Below, piece after piece: positions 8,225 to 17,522 of a stretch of DNA of 41,671 nucleotides. Position 1 is the stretch's first letter; each line of letters opens with the position of its first letter. This stretch comes from Psychrobacter sp. UBA3483 (GTDB lineage: Bacteria; Pseudomonadota; Gammaproteobacteria; Pseudomonadales; Moraxellaceae), in the NCBI RefSeq assembly GCF_002377905.1, contig NZ_DFQS01000049.1, positions 1 to 41,671 on the forward strand, read 5' to 3'. The position numbers were made by a program, and so were the translations under genes. Under the pieces are notes generated by a model that saw only the letters and a program-made list of their open reading frames with translations, searched no databases and had not been told where the DNA came from.

Positions 8225-9007
8225 CTAAAAATGCGGTTGCCCATTAGAGGCACTGACTCCGCCATCAACGGGCAAATTAACACCGGTAATCATAGCGGCG
8301 TCGTCACTGGCTAAAAAAGTGATGGCGGCGGCGATATCTTCTGGTTTCGCCATCCGCTTAAGGGGGCAGCGGTCCAAAAACTTATCGCTTTTGCTATCGT
8401 TGTCTTGAATGGCGGTGGTCATCTCGGTTGCCGTCACGCTTGGATTGACGGCGTTGACACGCACGCCATCAGCACCGTGGTCTAGCGCGAGCGTACGAGT
8501 CAGATTGCTGATACCGGCTTTGGCCGCATTATAAGCCGCCATATTCCAATCGCCACCGACGCCAGACAGCGACGAGACATTGATAATATTGCCTTTACTC
8601 GCAATTAGATGCGGCATGGCAGCCTGACAGACATAAAAAGTACCATTTAAATTGACATCGATGGCTAATTTCCAATCTTCAGAAGACAGCTCAGTAATTT
8701 TGCCTTGCATGGCTTTGCCGGCATTGTTTACCAAGACATCGATTTTGCCAAATTTATCGACGACTCTTTTGATCATCTCTTTTACTTGAGCTTCTACGCT
8801 GATATCGCAAATGATGGTCAAAAAATTGTCGGTATGAATCCAAGTGCGATCTTGTGGAAACGCTTTAGCCGTTTCTTCTAGGGTGGCCGCGGTACGTCCG
8901 ACTAACACCACATTAGCGCCTTCTTGAGCAAAACGAATGGCGGTTGCGCGGCCGATACCTGAACCTGCGCCTGTGACGATGACGGTTTTTTCTTTAAAGC
9001 GTTTCAT
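8225..9007 (-). CDS. Short-chain dehydrogenase/reductase (SDR), classical type
   Basis: This NAD(P)-dependent oxidoreductase has a Rossmann fold. The 260 residues show the classical SDR set: TGAGSGIG (12-19), NNAG (94-97), catalytic S146 in NVSS, and Y159 and K163 in YNAAK. The C-terminal end GVNLPVDGGVSASNG is typical. Basic R38 (GRT) after the second beta strand suggests, weakly, NADP preference. The family covers ketoacyl, sugar and sterol substrates, and the substrate cannot be told here. It is a single gene on the minus strand, with a terminator behind it. Confidence 0.9.
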   Translation of the reverse strand: MKRFKEKTVIVTGAGSGIGRATAIRFAQEGANVVLVGRTAATLEETAKAFPQDRTWIHTDNFLTIICDISVEAQVKEMIKRVVDKFGKIDVLVNNAGKAMQGKITELSSEDWKLAIDVNLNGTFYVCQAAMPHLIASKGNIINVSSLSGVGGDWNMAAYNAAKAGISNLTRTLALDHGADGVRVNAVNPSVTATEMTTAIQDNDSKSDKFLDRCPLKRMAKPEDIAAAITFLASDDAAMITGVNLPVDGGVSASNGQPHF

Positions 9008-9163
9008 GATGTTCAGTCCTTGTTATTATACGAGTGTTATTGTATAAATAAAAATATTAAGCAAGCCCACAGGTGCTGTGGCAATTGATAGCTCAGCAAC
9101 CGAGGCGTAAACGTGCTAGCTTTTGTGTCATCATAACAACTCACTGCGATGAATGCGACTAGG

Positions 9164-9169
9164 TATAAT
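9164..9169 (+). promoter_or_regulatory. Possible -10 box (TATAAT) for the 9254 gene
   Basis: A consensus TATAAT lies about 85 bases before the start of the downstream gene, in the 246-base divergent spacer (9008-9253). No good -35 was found at 16-18 bases, so this is only a candidate. Confidence 0.35.
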
Positions 9170-9253
9170 GGCGTTTATGTTGTTTAAGTTGTCGTCAAAA
9201 GTTATGACAGGGTGTAAATTGCCATATTTATTTTATAAGAAAAGGTTGCGGCT

Positions 9254-10534
9254 GTGTCCAATTTGACTAGGGTGAGGTCTGATAAAAGCTATCTTGGCGA
9301 TGAGTTGGCTTGTTACCTGCAATCTGAGGTATCTACGCTTGTATTGCCTGATTTGCAAGCGCTTGCGACTGGCTATAACGGCCAATATAAGGCGCAAAAA
9401 TTTGAATATCAATTGCCACTAGGTAGGTTGCAACTAATAGAGTTGGTGGTCTATTTGCCTAAGGATATTGTCGCAGGATATTTTGAAAACGTACGTAAAA
9501 CGGCTATTGAATCGCTTGCGGCATGGCAAAACCACTATTTAACTAAGCATAAAGATAACGTAGATGCGACAATGTATGTTGTGGTTTTTGATATTCAATT
9601 TAAAAGCGCTTATCAGAATACAAAAGAACGTTTACAGCATGAGTTTAGAGACGGTTTAAGTTCAGAAATACATGCAAGCGAACCGCCATTGCAGCTGTTT
9701 GGCTGGCATGATTGGCAATTGATATTAAGGGCGCTACATACGCCATGCGAGCTATGGCGTTTTTTACAATATCGTTTAGAGCAGACGCAATACAGTGCTA
9801 GTAGCCATGTATCTAATCTTAAAACTGAAGAGTTGATGATTAATGGTTTCCTAAATGACCCTGCCGTATTTGCGCAAGCTATCGCTATAGATAACGCGCT
9901 GATTAAATATAAGATGCAAGATAAGCCGAATTCCGCTTTGATAGCGATGGCACTGGCGCAAAAAAGTCATAGTACGACAGACCAGATGTATCAGCAGCAT
10001 ATGGCACAAGCGTCTGTGTTATGGTCGCAAATGATTAGCCAAATGCTCAAGCGGTATAGCGATGATGCGCAGAAAAATAATGGGCCACAATCCTCAGAGA
10101 TAGACCTTGCATATTGGCAGCAGCAAATAGTCGATGAGTCTTTGTTTTCACGTCATGAGCTGATTCGTACGTTATATAAACATCCCAAACAACAACAGCA
10201 ATTACGAGAACAGGGCTATGTTGTCCATCAACATTCTTATGAGTCTTTAGGTCGGCATTATATGCTGATATTTTATGGGCAGGATGTCAAAGGGCAACAT
10301 AGTAAACAAACCATGCAGCCAAACCTTGCGAAAATCGCTTTGGATGTGGCCACGCGCTTACCGATAGCGGAGCTGCATCACGTGATTGTACTCGGTATAG
10401 ATTTCATTGAGGAGGCGAATGACACCTTTATCGATATTGATTTATGGATACAGCCAGTTGCTGCCATGAGCCAACGCGAGCGGCAGCTGACCAAGCAAAT
10501 ACAGCAGTTGCAACAGCAAAATCTAAACCGATAG
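9254..10534 (+). CDS. Uncharacterised 426-residue protein
   Basis: I do not recognise this protein. It has no signal peptide and no clear membrane segment, so it is probably cytoplasmic. It looks mixed alpha/beta in its first 180 residues (MYVVVFDIQF and similar strands) and helical and glutamine-rich afterwards. It ends in a coiled-coil-like stretch (RERQLTKQIQQLQQQ). A GTG start is chosen because AAAGG lies about 8 bases upstream. Codon use resembles the neighbours. It stands alone between divergent and convergent genes, so context gives no role. A palindromic repeat element follows it. Confidence 0.75.
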   Translation: MSNLTRVRSDKSYLGDELACYLQSEVSTLVLPDLQALATGYNGQYKAQKFEYQLPLGRLQLIELVVYLPKDIVAGYFENVRKTAIESLAAWQNHYLTKHKDNVDATMYVVVFDIQFKSAYQNTKERLQHEFRDGLSSEIHASEPPLQLFGWHDWQLILRALHTPCELWRFLQYRLEQTQYSASSHVSNLKTEELMINGFLNDPAVFAQAIAIDNALIKYKMQDKPNSALIAMALAQKSHSTTDQMYQQHMAQASVLWSQMISQMLKRYSDDAQKNNGPQSSEIDLAYWQQQIVDESLFSRHELIRTLYKHPKQQQQLREQGYVVHQHSYESLGRHYMLIFYGQDVKGQHSKQTMQPNLAKIALDVATRLPIAELHHVIVLGIDFIEEANDTFIDIDLWIQPVAAMSQRERQLTKQIQQLQQQNLNR

Positions 10535-10570
10535 TGGGAGCAGAACCGAACATAAAATGTGCTTTGTTCT

Positions 10571-10714
10571 AGCTATAGTAAAAGTATCCTAAAAACGCTA
10601 CGGTATTGCTGATATCAATTTTTTGTAGCCTCTGTCTGCGCAGGCACAGCAAGCAAGAAAAATTGATATAAGCATTGCGTGATGTATCGATATTACTTTT
10701 CACTCACTATAACT
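10571..10714. repeat. Palindromic MITE-like repeat element
   Basis: About 145 bases form a nested inverted repeat. The central arms ATATCAATTTTT (10612-10623) and AAAAATTGATAT (10658-10669) are perfect over 12 bp and extend outward with GCT before and AGC after. The outer ends AGCTATAGTAAAAGTA and TACTTTTCACTCACTATAACT are imperfect inverted copies. The core has palindromic CTGCGCAG flanked by CTGT/ACAG. It encodes nothing. This architecture fits a non-autonomous dispersed repeat. Only one copy is in the window, so dispersal is inferred. Confidence 0.55.
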
Positions 10715-10741
10715 CGTTAGAAATATTTATAAACGCGTATA

Positions 10742-10769
10742 AAAAAAGACAGCCTAGGCTGTCTTTTTT
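10742..10769. terminator. Bidirectional terminator (perfect palindrome)
   Basis: A-run, GACAGCC, GGCTGTC and T-run form a 28-base perfect palindrome centred at 10755/10756, with poly-T on either strand. It lies directly behind the minus-strand channel-like gene and after the repeat element. Confidence 0.85.
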
Positions 10770-10791
10770 GTACTTAAAATATAATCACTGC

Positions 10792-12558
10792 TTATTTATT
10801 ATTGGTATCGTCATATAAACCGCTACCAGGCAGGATGTTATTGTTAGCAATATCCTCATCAGTGATACTACCATCGTTAACGTTGTTATTTACGTTAGGA
10901 TTGTTTACCTTGTTATTGGCAGTGTTGTTGATGTCAGAGGTATTGATCGTGTCTGTATTCACCCGAGTCGTATCGACGATATCTGTATGGATATCAGAAG
11001 TTGACGTAGTCGCAGGCTTAGCTGTTGGCGTATTATCACGCACTGAAGCCGCAAATTTATCTTGCGTCGAAGAGTTAGGCGTCAGAGCAGATTTCGCTTT
11101 TGCTTCATCACGTTCTCTGTCCATCTTATCTTGCATTTTACGTAAGAAGCGAGCGGCTGCTTCTTGACCGCCGAGACCAAATGATAGGGCAAATGCAACC
11201 GCAACCGCACCTAACGTTAGACCGAATGCTAGGTTAACGATAGAATCAGCGATACCCATCGCTTTTAGACCCATCGCCAGTACTAAGCCCATGATTAAGA
11301 CACGTACGATGTTTGCTAAGAACTGTGAACCTTGTTCAGAGCGCTCAACGACACCAGCGATGATGTTGGCAAGCCAAAAACCAATAAACAGAATAACTGC
11401 GCCCAAAATGATATTAGCACCAAAAGCGATAAACATAGCGATGATGGCTGAGATAGGTTCAAAACCTAATAGATCAGCGGCGGCAATCGCAGCAAATAGC
11501 ATGGCAAAGAAGATAATCGCATAACTGACAAGATCAGAAACCTTCTTGTCACCCATGGTTTCTTGCAGACCAACTTTCGCAGGCAACTGATTGATTTGAG
11601 TGTTCTCAATCAAACCTTTGATGATGTTAGCGACCATACGTACTACATAGAAGGTCACGATTAAAATCGCTGCTGCCATAAAGATATTTGGCAAGGCTTC
11701 CATGATTTTGTTCAGCATGTTGGTTGCAGGGCGTGCAATCACATCGATTTTTAGCGCATTTAAAGCAGCAATAATCGTTGGGATAATAACCACTAAAAAG
11801 GCTAATGAACCTGCGATATTAGGCAGGCTGTTTTGTTCGCTTAGACCTGCTTTTGATGCCAATTTCTGTACATCAAACGTAGAAACTAAGTTGGTGACAA
11901 TGCCGCGTACGACTTTGGCGATGATATAACCCACCACAAAGACCACACCAGCAATAAGAATGTTAGGAATAAAGCTAAAGATTTTATCAACCATATTGGT
12001 CAATGGTGCAAATAAACCCTCAAGCTCTAACTGACCAAGTACCATGGTCAATACTACCAATAGGATGAACCAGTAAACCATATCAGCAATGGTGCTGCTC
12101 ATTGGTTTTACGCCAGCTTTGGCACTTAAACGCTCATCCATTGAGGTTTTTGCTAATGCTGCGTTAATAGCAGTACGAGCAACAGTTGCAACAACCCAAC
12201 CGATAATACCAACGGCAATCGCGCCGATAAGATTAGGGATGAATGCCAATACTTGATTAACCATGTTGGCAAATGGGGTCGAAATAGAGTTTAGATTAAG
12301 TTGATTTAAAGCGCCTGAAATAGCGATAATGAAAATAAACCAAAAGACGATTTTTGAGATAATCCCCTCTAAATCATAGCTTTTACCCGTAGAAGAATTC
12401 ATACGTTGGTTAAGATTTACTTTTGACAACACCCCGCGTACTAAAGCTGCAATACCTAGTGCCACAAGCCAGCCAATGATAAAAATTAAAATAGCGCCGA
12501 TGATGGAACCAATAGGGCCACCAAGATAACCGTTGAACGATGTATACATTGGATTCAT
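10792..12558 (-). CDS. CmpX/MscS-related TM-helix-repeat membrane protein (mechanosensitive channel family)
   Basis: This 588-residue inner-membrane protein is built from about five repeated modules. Each has a hydrophobic helix beginning near a PN pair (FIPNLIGAIAVGIIGWVVA, FIPNILIAGVVFVVGYIIA, ALPNIFMAAAILIV) followed by an amphipathic linker ending in K.GL or K.GV. The last membrane segment (FGLTLGAVAVAFALSFGLGG) resembles the pore helix and GLGG exit of MscS-like channels. Such TM-helix-repeat proteins include CmpX of Pseudomonas, linked to envelope stress. The last 110 residues or so are hydrophilic, rich in Asn, Thr and Asp, and probably cytoplasmic and disordered. A very strong ribosome site (AAAGGAGGA) suggests high translation. 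Channel activity is inferred. Confidence 0.8.
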   Translation of the reverse strand: MNPMYTSFNGYLGGPIGSIIGAILIFIIGWLVALGIAALVRGVLSKVNLNQRMNSSTGKSYDLEGIISKIVFWFIFIIAISGALNQLNLNSISTPFANMVNQVLAFIPNLIGAIAVGIIGWVVATVARTAINAALAKTSMDERLSAKAGVKPMSSTIADMVYWFILLVVLTMVLGQLELEGLFAPLTNMVDKIFSFIPNILIAGVVFVVGYIIAKVVRGIVTNLVSTFDVQKLASKAGLSEQNSLPNIAGSLAFLVVIIPTIIAALNALKIDVIARPATNMLNKIMEALPNIFMAAAILIVTFYVVRMVANIIKGLIENTQINQLPAKVGLQETMGDKKVSDLVSYAIIFFAMLFAAIAAADLLGFEPISAIIAMFIAFGANIILGAVILFIGFWLANIIAGVVERSEQGSQFLANIVRVLIMGLVLAMGLKAMGIADSIVNLAFGLTLGAVAVAFALSFGLGGQEAAARFLRKMQDKMDRERDEAKAKSALTPNSSTQDKFAASVRDNTPTAKPATTSTSDIHTDIVDTTRVNTDTINTSDINNTANNKVNNPNVNNNVNDGSITDEDIANNNILPGSGLYDDTNNK

Positions 12559-12974
12559 CCTGTCCTCCTTTAATGATCATGCACCCGTTGTCCAACAATC
12601 TTTGCTATATAATATAAGCCTGATTATTGGTAGCGAATACATACCTAATTATTAATATTTTTAATTGATATTATTCAAGAAGCGTTTTTTATAAGACCCT
12701 AGCCAACATTCTATGCAGATTGTTAACAAAATCTACGTTCTGTTACTTCTTACCTTAACCAATTTAGCTTAGCTGATGTAATGCAGTATTTAAAGACAGA
12801 AAGCTTAACGGCTTACTATAGTTGTGTGATAAGTTGTTAATTTGGCGGCGAATATTAACATAGACTGTACATTTGACCGATAATTTCAAGGGAATCGTAG
12901 CTCCTAAAACTAAGATTTGCTATGATAGAAGAATGTGACATCTCGCCACTATCCCTACAATTTGAGAGTATTCT

Positions 12975-13706
12975 ATGAAAAAAATTACTACCTTAAGCAT
13001 TAGTGCCCTTGCTAGTGCGATGTTATTGGTTACCGGCTGTAACGCTAGTAATGGTAATAAAGAAAGCGCCAGCAAAAGCGTTTCAGTGACCGAAAAAAGC
13101 CCAGCCAATGAAAAAGTGGGTTATAGCTTGGGTTATATGATGGCAGAAGGTAATAAAGAAGCGGTTGGCGATCTGAATCTTGATACCTTTGAAAAAGGCT
13201 TTCGTGATGGCTATGAAGGTAAAGAATCAGCATTGACGCAAGAACAAATGCAAGAAGTATTGATGACTTATCAAAAAGAACAAGAAGAGAAATTCGTCAA
13301 AGAAATGGAAGGTAAAGCTGAAGATAACAAAACCAAAGGTGCGGCATTCTTAGCAGAGAACGGCAAGAAAGCTGGCGTGAAAACCACCGCTTCTGGCTTA
13401 CAATATAAAGTATTGACGGCGGGTACTGGTAAATCACCAAAAGCGACTGACGTGGTCGAAGTGAACTACGAAGGTAAATTGATTGACGGTACGGTATTTG
13501 ACAGCTCCTATGAGCGCGGTGAGCCAATTGAATTCCCACTTAATCAAGTCATCGCTGGCTGGACAGAAGGTCTACAGTTGATGAAAGAGGGCGGCAAATA
13601 CGAATTCTATATCCCATCTGATATCGCTTATGGCGAAGCGGGTAATGCTGGTATCGAGCCTAACAGTACGCTTATCTTTACCGTTGAGCTATTAAAAGTA
13701 AAATAA
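12975..13706 (+). CDS. FKBP-type peptidyl-prolyl isomerase, lipoprotein
   Basis: This prolyl isomerase and folding helper is anchored in the envelope. The 243-residue protein begins with a lipoprotein signal (lipobox LVTGC, C22). An FKBP_N dimerisation domain follows (about 48-135, including GYSLGYMMAEGN and a long charged helix), then the FKBP catalytic domain (about 150-243: VNYEGKLIDGTVFDSSYERG, V192/I193/W196, IPSDIAYG). The layout matches the FkpA/Mip group, but the lipid anchor resembles the Moraxella/Neisseria-type Mip lipoproteins. A GAGAG ribosome site lies before the ATG. A terminator follows directly, so it is a single-gene unit. Confidence 0.9.
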   Translation: MKKITTLSISALASAMLLVTGCNASNGNKESASKSVSVTEKSPANEKVGYSLGYMMAEGNKEAVGDLNLDTFEKGFRDGYEGKESALTQEQMQEVLMTYQKEQEEKFVKEMEGKAEDNKTKGAAFLAENGKKAGVKTTASGLQYKVLTAGTGKSPKATDVVEVNYEGKLIDGTVFDSSYERGEPIEFPLNQVIAGWTEGLQLMKEGGKYEFYIPSDIAYGEAGNAGIEPNSTLIFTVELLKVK

Positions 13707-13754
13707 GGCGTTATCAGATTTTAGCTCTTTAAATTTAAAGTGGTTAAAGACAAT

Positions 13755-13785
13755 AAAAAGCCCTCATCATATATGAGGGCTTTTT
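13755..13785. terminator. Bidirectional terminator between FKBP gene and argA
   Basis: AAAAAGCCCTCAT (13755-13767) pairs perfectly with ATGAGGGCTTTTT (13773-13785) around a 5-base loop, between convergent genes. Confidence 0.88.
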
Positions 13786-13872
13786 CGTGCGCGGTAATTA
13801 AAGGTTGTCAATTGATTAATGAATAAAGGGCTAACTAACCAATTAACTCGCGGCTTATAAAGTTATTTTGAA

Positions 13873-15195
13873 TTATAAAGCCTTTTGGAACACTTTAGAA
13901 TTACGACCATTATTGTATTTTTCACGGCGCGCTTCCGGTAGAGCAGCAGCATCAACTTCCGCAAAACCTTGCTCGACAAACCAATGCGCGGTACGAGTGG
14001 TCAGGACGAACAGCTTATGCAAACCATGGCTGCGCGCTTGTTGCTCTAAAAATGCCAGCAGGTCAGCACCGCGGCTGCCGCTACGGTATTCAGGATGGAC
14101 CGCCACGCAAGCGACTTCGGCTGAATCTGCATCCAGTGGATAAAGTGCGGCACAGCCCAAAATCATACCATCACGTTCAATGACACTATAGTGATCAATC
14201 TCTTGTTCTAAGCGCTCGCGTGAGCGGCTGACCAAGATACCTTGTTGTTCTAGCGGGGTTAGTAGCTCAAGCAGTCCAACCACATCGTCGATATCAGCAC
14301 GGCGAATCTCTTCATACGGGTCATGACTGATCAAGGTGCCAGAACCATCACGGGTAAATAGCTCTTCGAGAAGCGCGCCATCTTTGGCATAAGAGATGAT
14401 ATGGGTGCGATGCACGCCTTGACGGCAGGCATTGCTAGCACAGCTTAAGAAGTAATTAATCTCACAATTTAAATCACGATCGCGTAAAAAGCGGTCGACT
14501 TCATTTGGAATCATCTCACGCAGCAAACGGTTATCGTGATTGATACCAGCTTCTTCACCTAAGAATATCAGCTTATCAGCACCGAGCGCCACAGCAGCAC
14601 TAAGCGCTACATCTTCAGCCAATAAGTTGAAAACTTCACCCGTTGCTGAATAACCCATCGACCCTAAAATCACAATATGGTCATGTAACAGGTTGTTTTT
14701 AATGGCTTCGACATCGATTGAGCGCACCTCACCAGTCATCTGATAATCAACGCCGTCACGAATCCCGTAAGGACGCGCGGTGACAAAGTTGCCCGAAACC
14801 GCGTCAATACGCGAGCCGTACATGGGTGAGTTTGCTAAGCCCATCGATAGTTGGGCTTCGATTTGCAAACGAATCGCACCAACCGCTTGTAAGATAGCCG
14901 GCATAGCAACACGCGGGGTCACTCGAATATCTTTATGTAAGGGAGAAGTAATCTTCGCATCTTTCAAGTTTTTTTCGATTTGCGGTCGCGCGCCGTGTAC
15001 CAGTACCAGTTTGATACCCAAGCTGTGCAATAAAGCAAAGTCATGAATCAAGGTACTGAAATTGGGATGATTGACCGCCTCACCGCCAAACATAATCACG
15101 AAAGTCTTACCGCGATGCGTGTTAATGTAAGGGGCAGAGTTGCGGAACCAGTGTACGTATTCAGGATTAATTTGTGGCATGGCGCTAGTAGTCAT
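13873..15195 (-). CDS. argA: N-acetylglutamate synthase (amino-acid N-acetyltransferase)
   Basis: ArgA makes N-acetylglutamate from glutamate and acetyl-CoA, the first step of arginine synthesis. The 440-residue protein has an amino-acid-kinase-like domain (about 28-290: KTFVIMFGGEA, LVLVHGARPQIE, HIVILGSMGYSATGEVFN), which in this family binds arginine for feedback control. A GNAT acetyltransferase domain follows (about 295-440: ACVAVHPEYRSGSRGADLL for acetyl-CoA, then LTTRTAHWFVEQGF). Length matches the bacterial ArgA family. The start has no strong ribosome site; an ATG 15 bases inside is an alternative. Convergent with the FKBP gene. Confidence 0.95.
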   Translation of the reverse strand: MTTSAMPQINPEYVHWFRNSAPYINTHRGKTFVIMFGGEAVNHPNFSTLIHDFALLHSLGIKLVLVHGARPQIEKNLKDAKITSPLHKDIRVTPRVAMPAILQAVGAIRLQIEAQLSMGLANSPMYGSRIDAVSGNFVTARPYGIRDGVDYQMTGEVRSIDVEAIKNNLLHDHIVILGSMGYSATGEVFNLLAEDVALSAAVALGADKLIFLGEEAGINHDNRLLREMIPNEVDRFLRDRDLNCEINYFLSCASNACRQGVHRTHIISYAKDGALLEELFTRDGSGTLISHDPYEEIRRADIDDVVGLLELLTPLEQQGILVSRSRERLEQEIDHYSVIERDGMILGCAALYPLDADSAEVACVAVHPEYRSGSRGADLLAFLEQQARSHGLHKLFVLTTRTAHWFVEQGFAEVDAAALPEARREKYNNGRNSKVFQKAL

Positions 15196-15524
15196 AATGG
15201 GTGCAATAGTTGTTAGAATAAGAAAAAGAGCGTGACAGCAAAAGCATGTCGCTAATGAATTACCATAGCAAAAAACACCGTTATGAGCTATCTTTTATTT
15301 TAGCCACTTTAATGAATCTTGGTAGCAAATAGATGATATACACAACCTCAACACGGGATTGGTGTACCGCCAAACGCTTTTTGTTATGCTAAGCGCTATT
15401 GCTTTAGCACCAGCTTACGCAGATAATTGATAAAAATAACCATGTTGTTGAGCGACGCTTTATTAACAAATTGTTTTACCGCTATACTGTTTTACCGATA
15501 CATTAACTAGGGATAATGAATGTC

Positions 15525-16112
15525 ATGAAGAAAAGTAACCATTTTGCAAACCCATTCAGTGCGTGGAGCGGCCACCGCTTATTTCATGTTGTCGCTGGTA
15601 CGCTCGTTGGCGTGATGGCAGTGACGCAGGCTTCAGCAATGTTGCCAACGCCAGAGCAAGCCGTTGATAATTCAGTGGCAATCCAGTCAAATGCCAACCC
15701 AGCCAGCACTTCAACGGCGCAAGCGGTCAATAGCAAAATTACCGCCTCATTGATTAGTGTCGATGCAAATGGTCAGGAAGTACTGGTTCCAGTCAATGCC
15801 AATACGCGCTTGCAGTCAGGGAATGTCTTAGAATATCAAGGCTACTTTACCAATACCAATGCTGATCGCGTACGTAAAATGACCGTCACTATGAGTATTC
15901 CTGAGCAAGTAGAATTGCTACGTGCGGTATCTCCTGACTTCCCTTATGGTAGTGCTGACGGCAACACCTTTGCCCGTATGCCATTACGCGGTAAGGTTGA
16001 TAATCAATTGCAAGAAATTCCGTTAAAATACTATAAAGCGGTACGTTGGGATTTAGAAGGCGTTGGTTTGAATGATACCGTTGTGGTTAAATATCGTGCA
16101 CGCGTTAAATAA
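15525..16112 (+). CDS. Secreted protein of unknown function, DUF11-like fold
   Basis: This protein of about 195 residues has a long signal peptide: a basic, polar start, then FHVVAGTLVGVMAVTQASA, with likely cleavage after ASA. The mature part reads as a single immunoglobulin-like beta domain (VLEYQGYFTNTNADRVRKMTVTMSIPEQVE), resembling DUF11-type repeats of surface proteins; this is a pattern impression only. An ATG at 15516 is in frame, but AGGGA (15509-15513) sits at a workable distance only for the ATG at 15525. No cysteine or lipobox, so periplasmic or released. A possible -10 (TATACT, 15483-15488) lies upstream in the 320-base divergent spacer. Confidence 0.75.
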   Translation: MKKSNHFANPFSAWSGHRLFHVVAGTLVGVMAVTQASAMLPTPEQAVDNSVAIQSNANPASTSTAQAVNSKITASLISVDANGQEVLVPVNANTRLQSGNVLEYQGYFTNTNADRVRKMTVTMSIPEQVELLRAVSPDFPYGSADGNTFARMPLRGKVDNQLQEIPLKYYKAVRWDLEGVGLNDTVVVKYRARVK

Positions 16113-16150
16113 GTCTGTTTTTTGATATTTATCTAATACTTGCCGAATCG

Positions 16151-16193
16151 AAAAGCACCACAGTCTAAAGTCTAGGCTGCGGTGCTTTTTTTA
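16151..16193 (+). terminator. Terminator after the secreted protein gene
   Basis: AAAAGCACC pairs with GGTGCTTTT and, past an A/C mismatch, CAG with CTG. The loop is 13 bases and a T-run follows to 16192. It probably also serves the convergent patatin gene. Confidence 0.75.
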
Positions 16194-16255
16194 TAAACAA
16201 CTTACTAACTCAGATTTGGTAAAATGGCTTTTACCAGCTAAATGTACTTTTGAAA

Positions 16256-17305
16256 TTAAAGCGTGGCATATTTACTTGGCAGCTTTTCTACAAGACCTTT
16301 TTCTTGCTGGGCTTTGTCTTTCATAAGTTGCTTAATGGCAGCAATTTGCGGGGTAGTGGCTTGCATGCCAGCCGTCATTAGCGCGCGTCGTTGGCTGGTA
16401 TCTAGTGAGCTAATATGACCGATATCGGGGATAATGATAATATCCGCACGCTCACGTTCACGGCGCATTGCTGTCGAACGGTTGGTGCTTGCTTGGCTAA
16501 CACTCGAAACATTGGTGGCGTTAGAAAAATTGGCGACGATATTGCTCTCAAGAAAACCCCAAAAACTGCTTAATGAATTGATAGTCGGTATGTTATTGCT
16601 AGCGGGACCATTAGCATTCGCCGCCGTCACATCAACGGCGATGATAATATCGGCACCCAAATCACGCGCGGTGTCGACCGGTACTAAGCTGACCACGCCA
16701 CCATCGATATATTTTTTGCCAATCTTTTCAGGAATGCGCGGCGCGATAAAAATATTGGGTACGCTGCACGATGCTTGTACTGCAAGTCCGGCATTGCCAC
16801 TGCTAAAAACGGCCTTTTTTAGCGTGTGTTTTTCGGCAGCGACGGCGGCAAAGCTGATAGGAAAGTCCTCTATATCGCGTCCGCCAACTTTTGCATTAAT
16901 AAAGTTTTTAAGCTTAATACCTTCGATAAAGCCTTGGTTGGATAAAGTAAAATCTGTTAGTTCACTGTCAGAAGTATTTAGCGCTAAGCGCTCAAGCTGC
17001 TTGGCGTTATAACCACTGGCATATAAGCTGCCAATCAGACTGCCGATACTGGTGCCGACCACTAGCGTTGGCGTGATACCATTTTCTTCTAACGCCTTAA
17101 TGACACCAATATGGGCAAAGCCCTTGGCACCGCCGCCGCCTAATACCAAAGCGACCTTTGGCTGTTTTTCTATAGGTGCGACGGTTTTAGTAACTGGCGG
17201 CAAACTTTGGCAAGCACTAATAAACACACCCAACATGGCAAGTATGCTGAAGCGCAGCAAGCATGATAAATGCCGATAGCCATTATAATTAGTAGATAAA
17301 AACAT
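16256..17305 (-). CDS. Patatin-like phospholipase, lipoprotein (RssA-like)
   Basis: This predicted lipid acyl hydrolase uses the patatin Ser-Asp dyad. The 349-residue protein has a lipoprotein signal (lipobox ISAC, C32), the oxyanion loop GGGGAKG (56-62), nucleophile S86 in GTSIG and the catalytic D201 in DGG. The C-terminal part is alpha-helical and ends in a charged tail. The ATG at 17305 is preferred over the TTG at 17311 because GGTGA lies upstream at normal distance. It is divergent from recG. RssA of E. coli is the nearest familiar relative but is not lipid-anchored. The physiological substrate is unknown. Confidence 0.87.
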   Translation of the reverse strand: MFLSTNYNGYRHLSCLLRFSILAMLGVFISACQSLPPVTKTVAPIEKQPKVALVLGGGGAKGFAHIGVIKALEENGITPTLVVGTSIGSLIGSLYASGYNAKQLERLALNTSDSELTDFTLSNQGFIEGIKLKNFINAKVGGRDIEDFPISFAAVAAEKHTLKKAVFSSGNAGLAVQASCSVPNIFIAPRIPEKIGKKYIDGGVVSLVPVDTARDLGADIIIAVDVTAANANGPASNNIPTINSLSSFWGFLESNIVANFSNATNVSSVSQASTNRSTAMRRERERADIIIIPDIGHISSLDTSQRRALMTAGMQATTPQIAAIKQLMKDKAQQEKGLVEKLPSKYATL

Positions 17306-17522
17306 ACGCAAAAATCACCATAAAGCACTAAAGAGTTAAAAGATAAGCCATTCATCAGCCGCTTACTGAGAAATCAGCTAGACGCCGTATCGTTAAATAG
17401 CTTAGCATAAGCAGGTGGCTTGGCCGTTATAATCATTCTGACTGCATTTTTATAGAGGTTGATGATTATAGCTTTTATAAGACCAAATATATTTTAAATC
17501 ATAAACATCATTAGGATTATTG

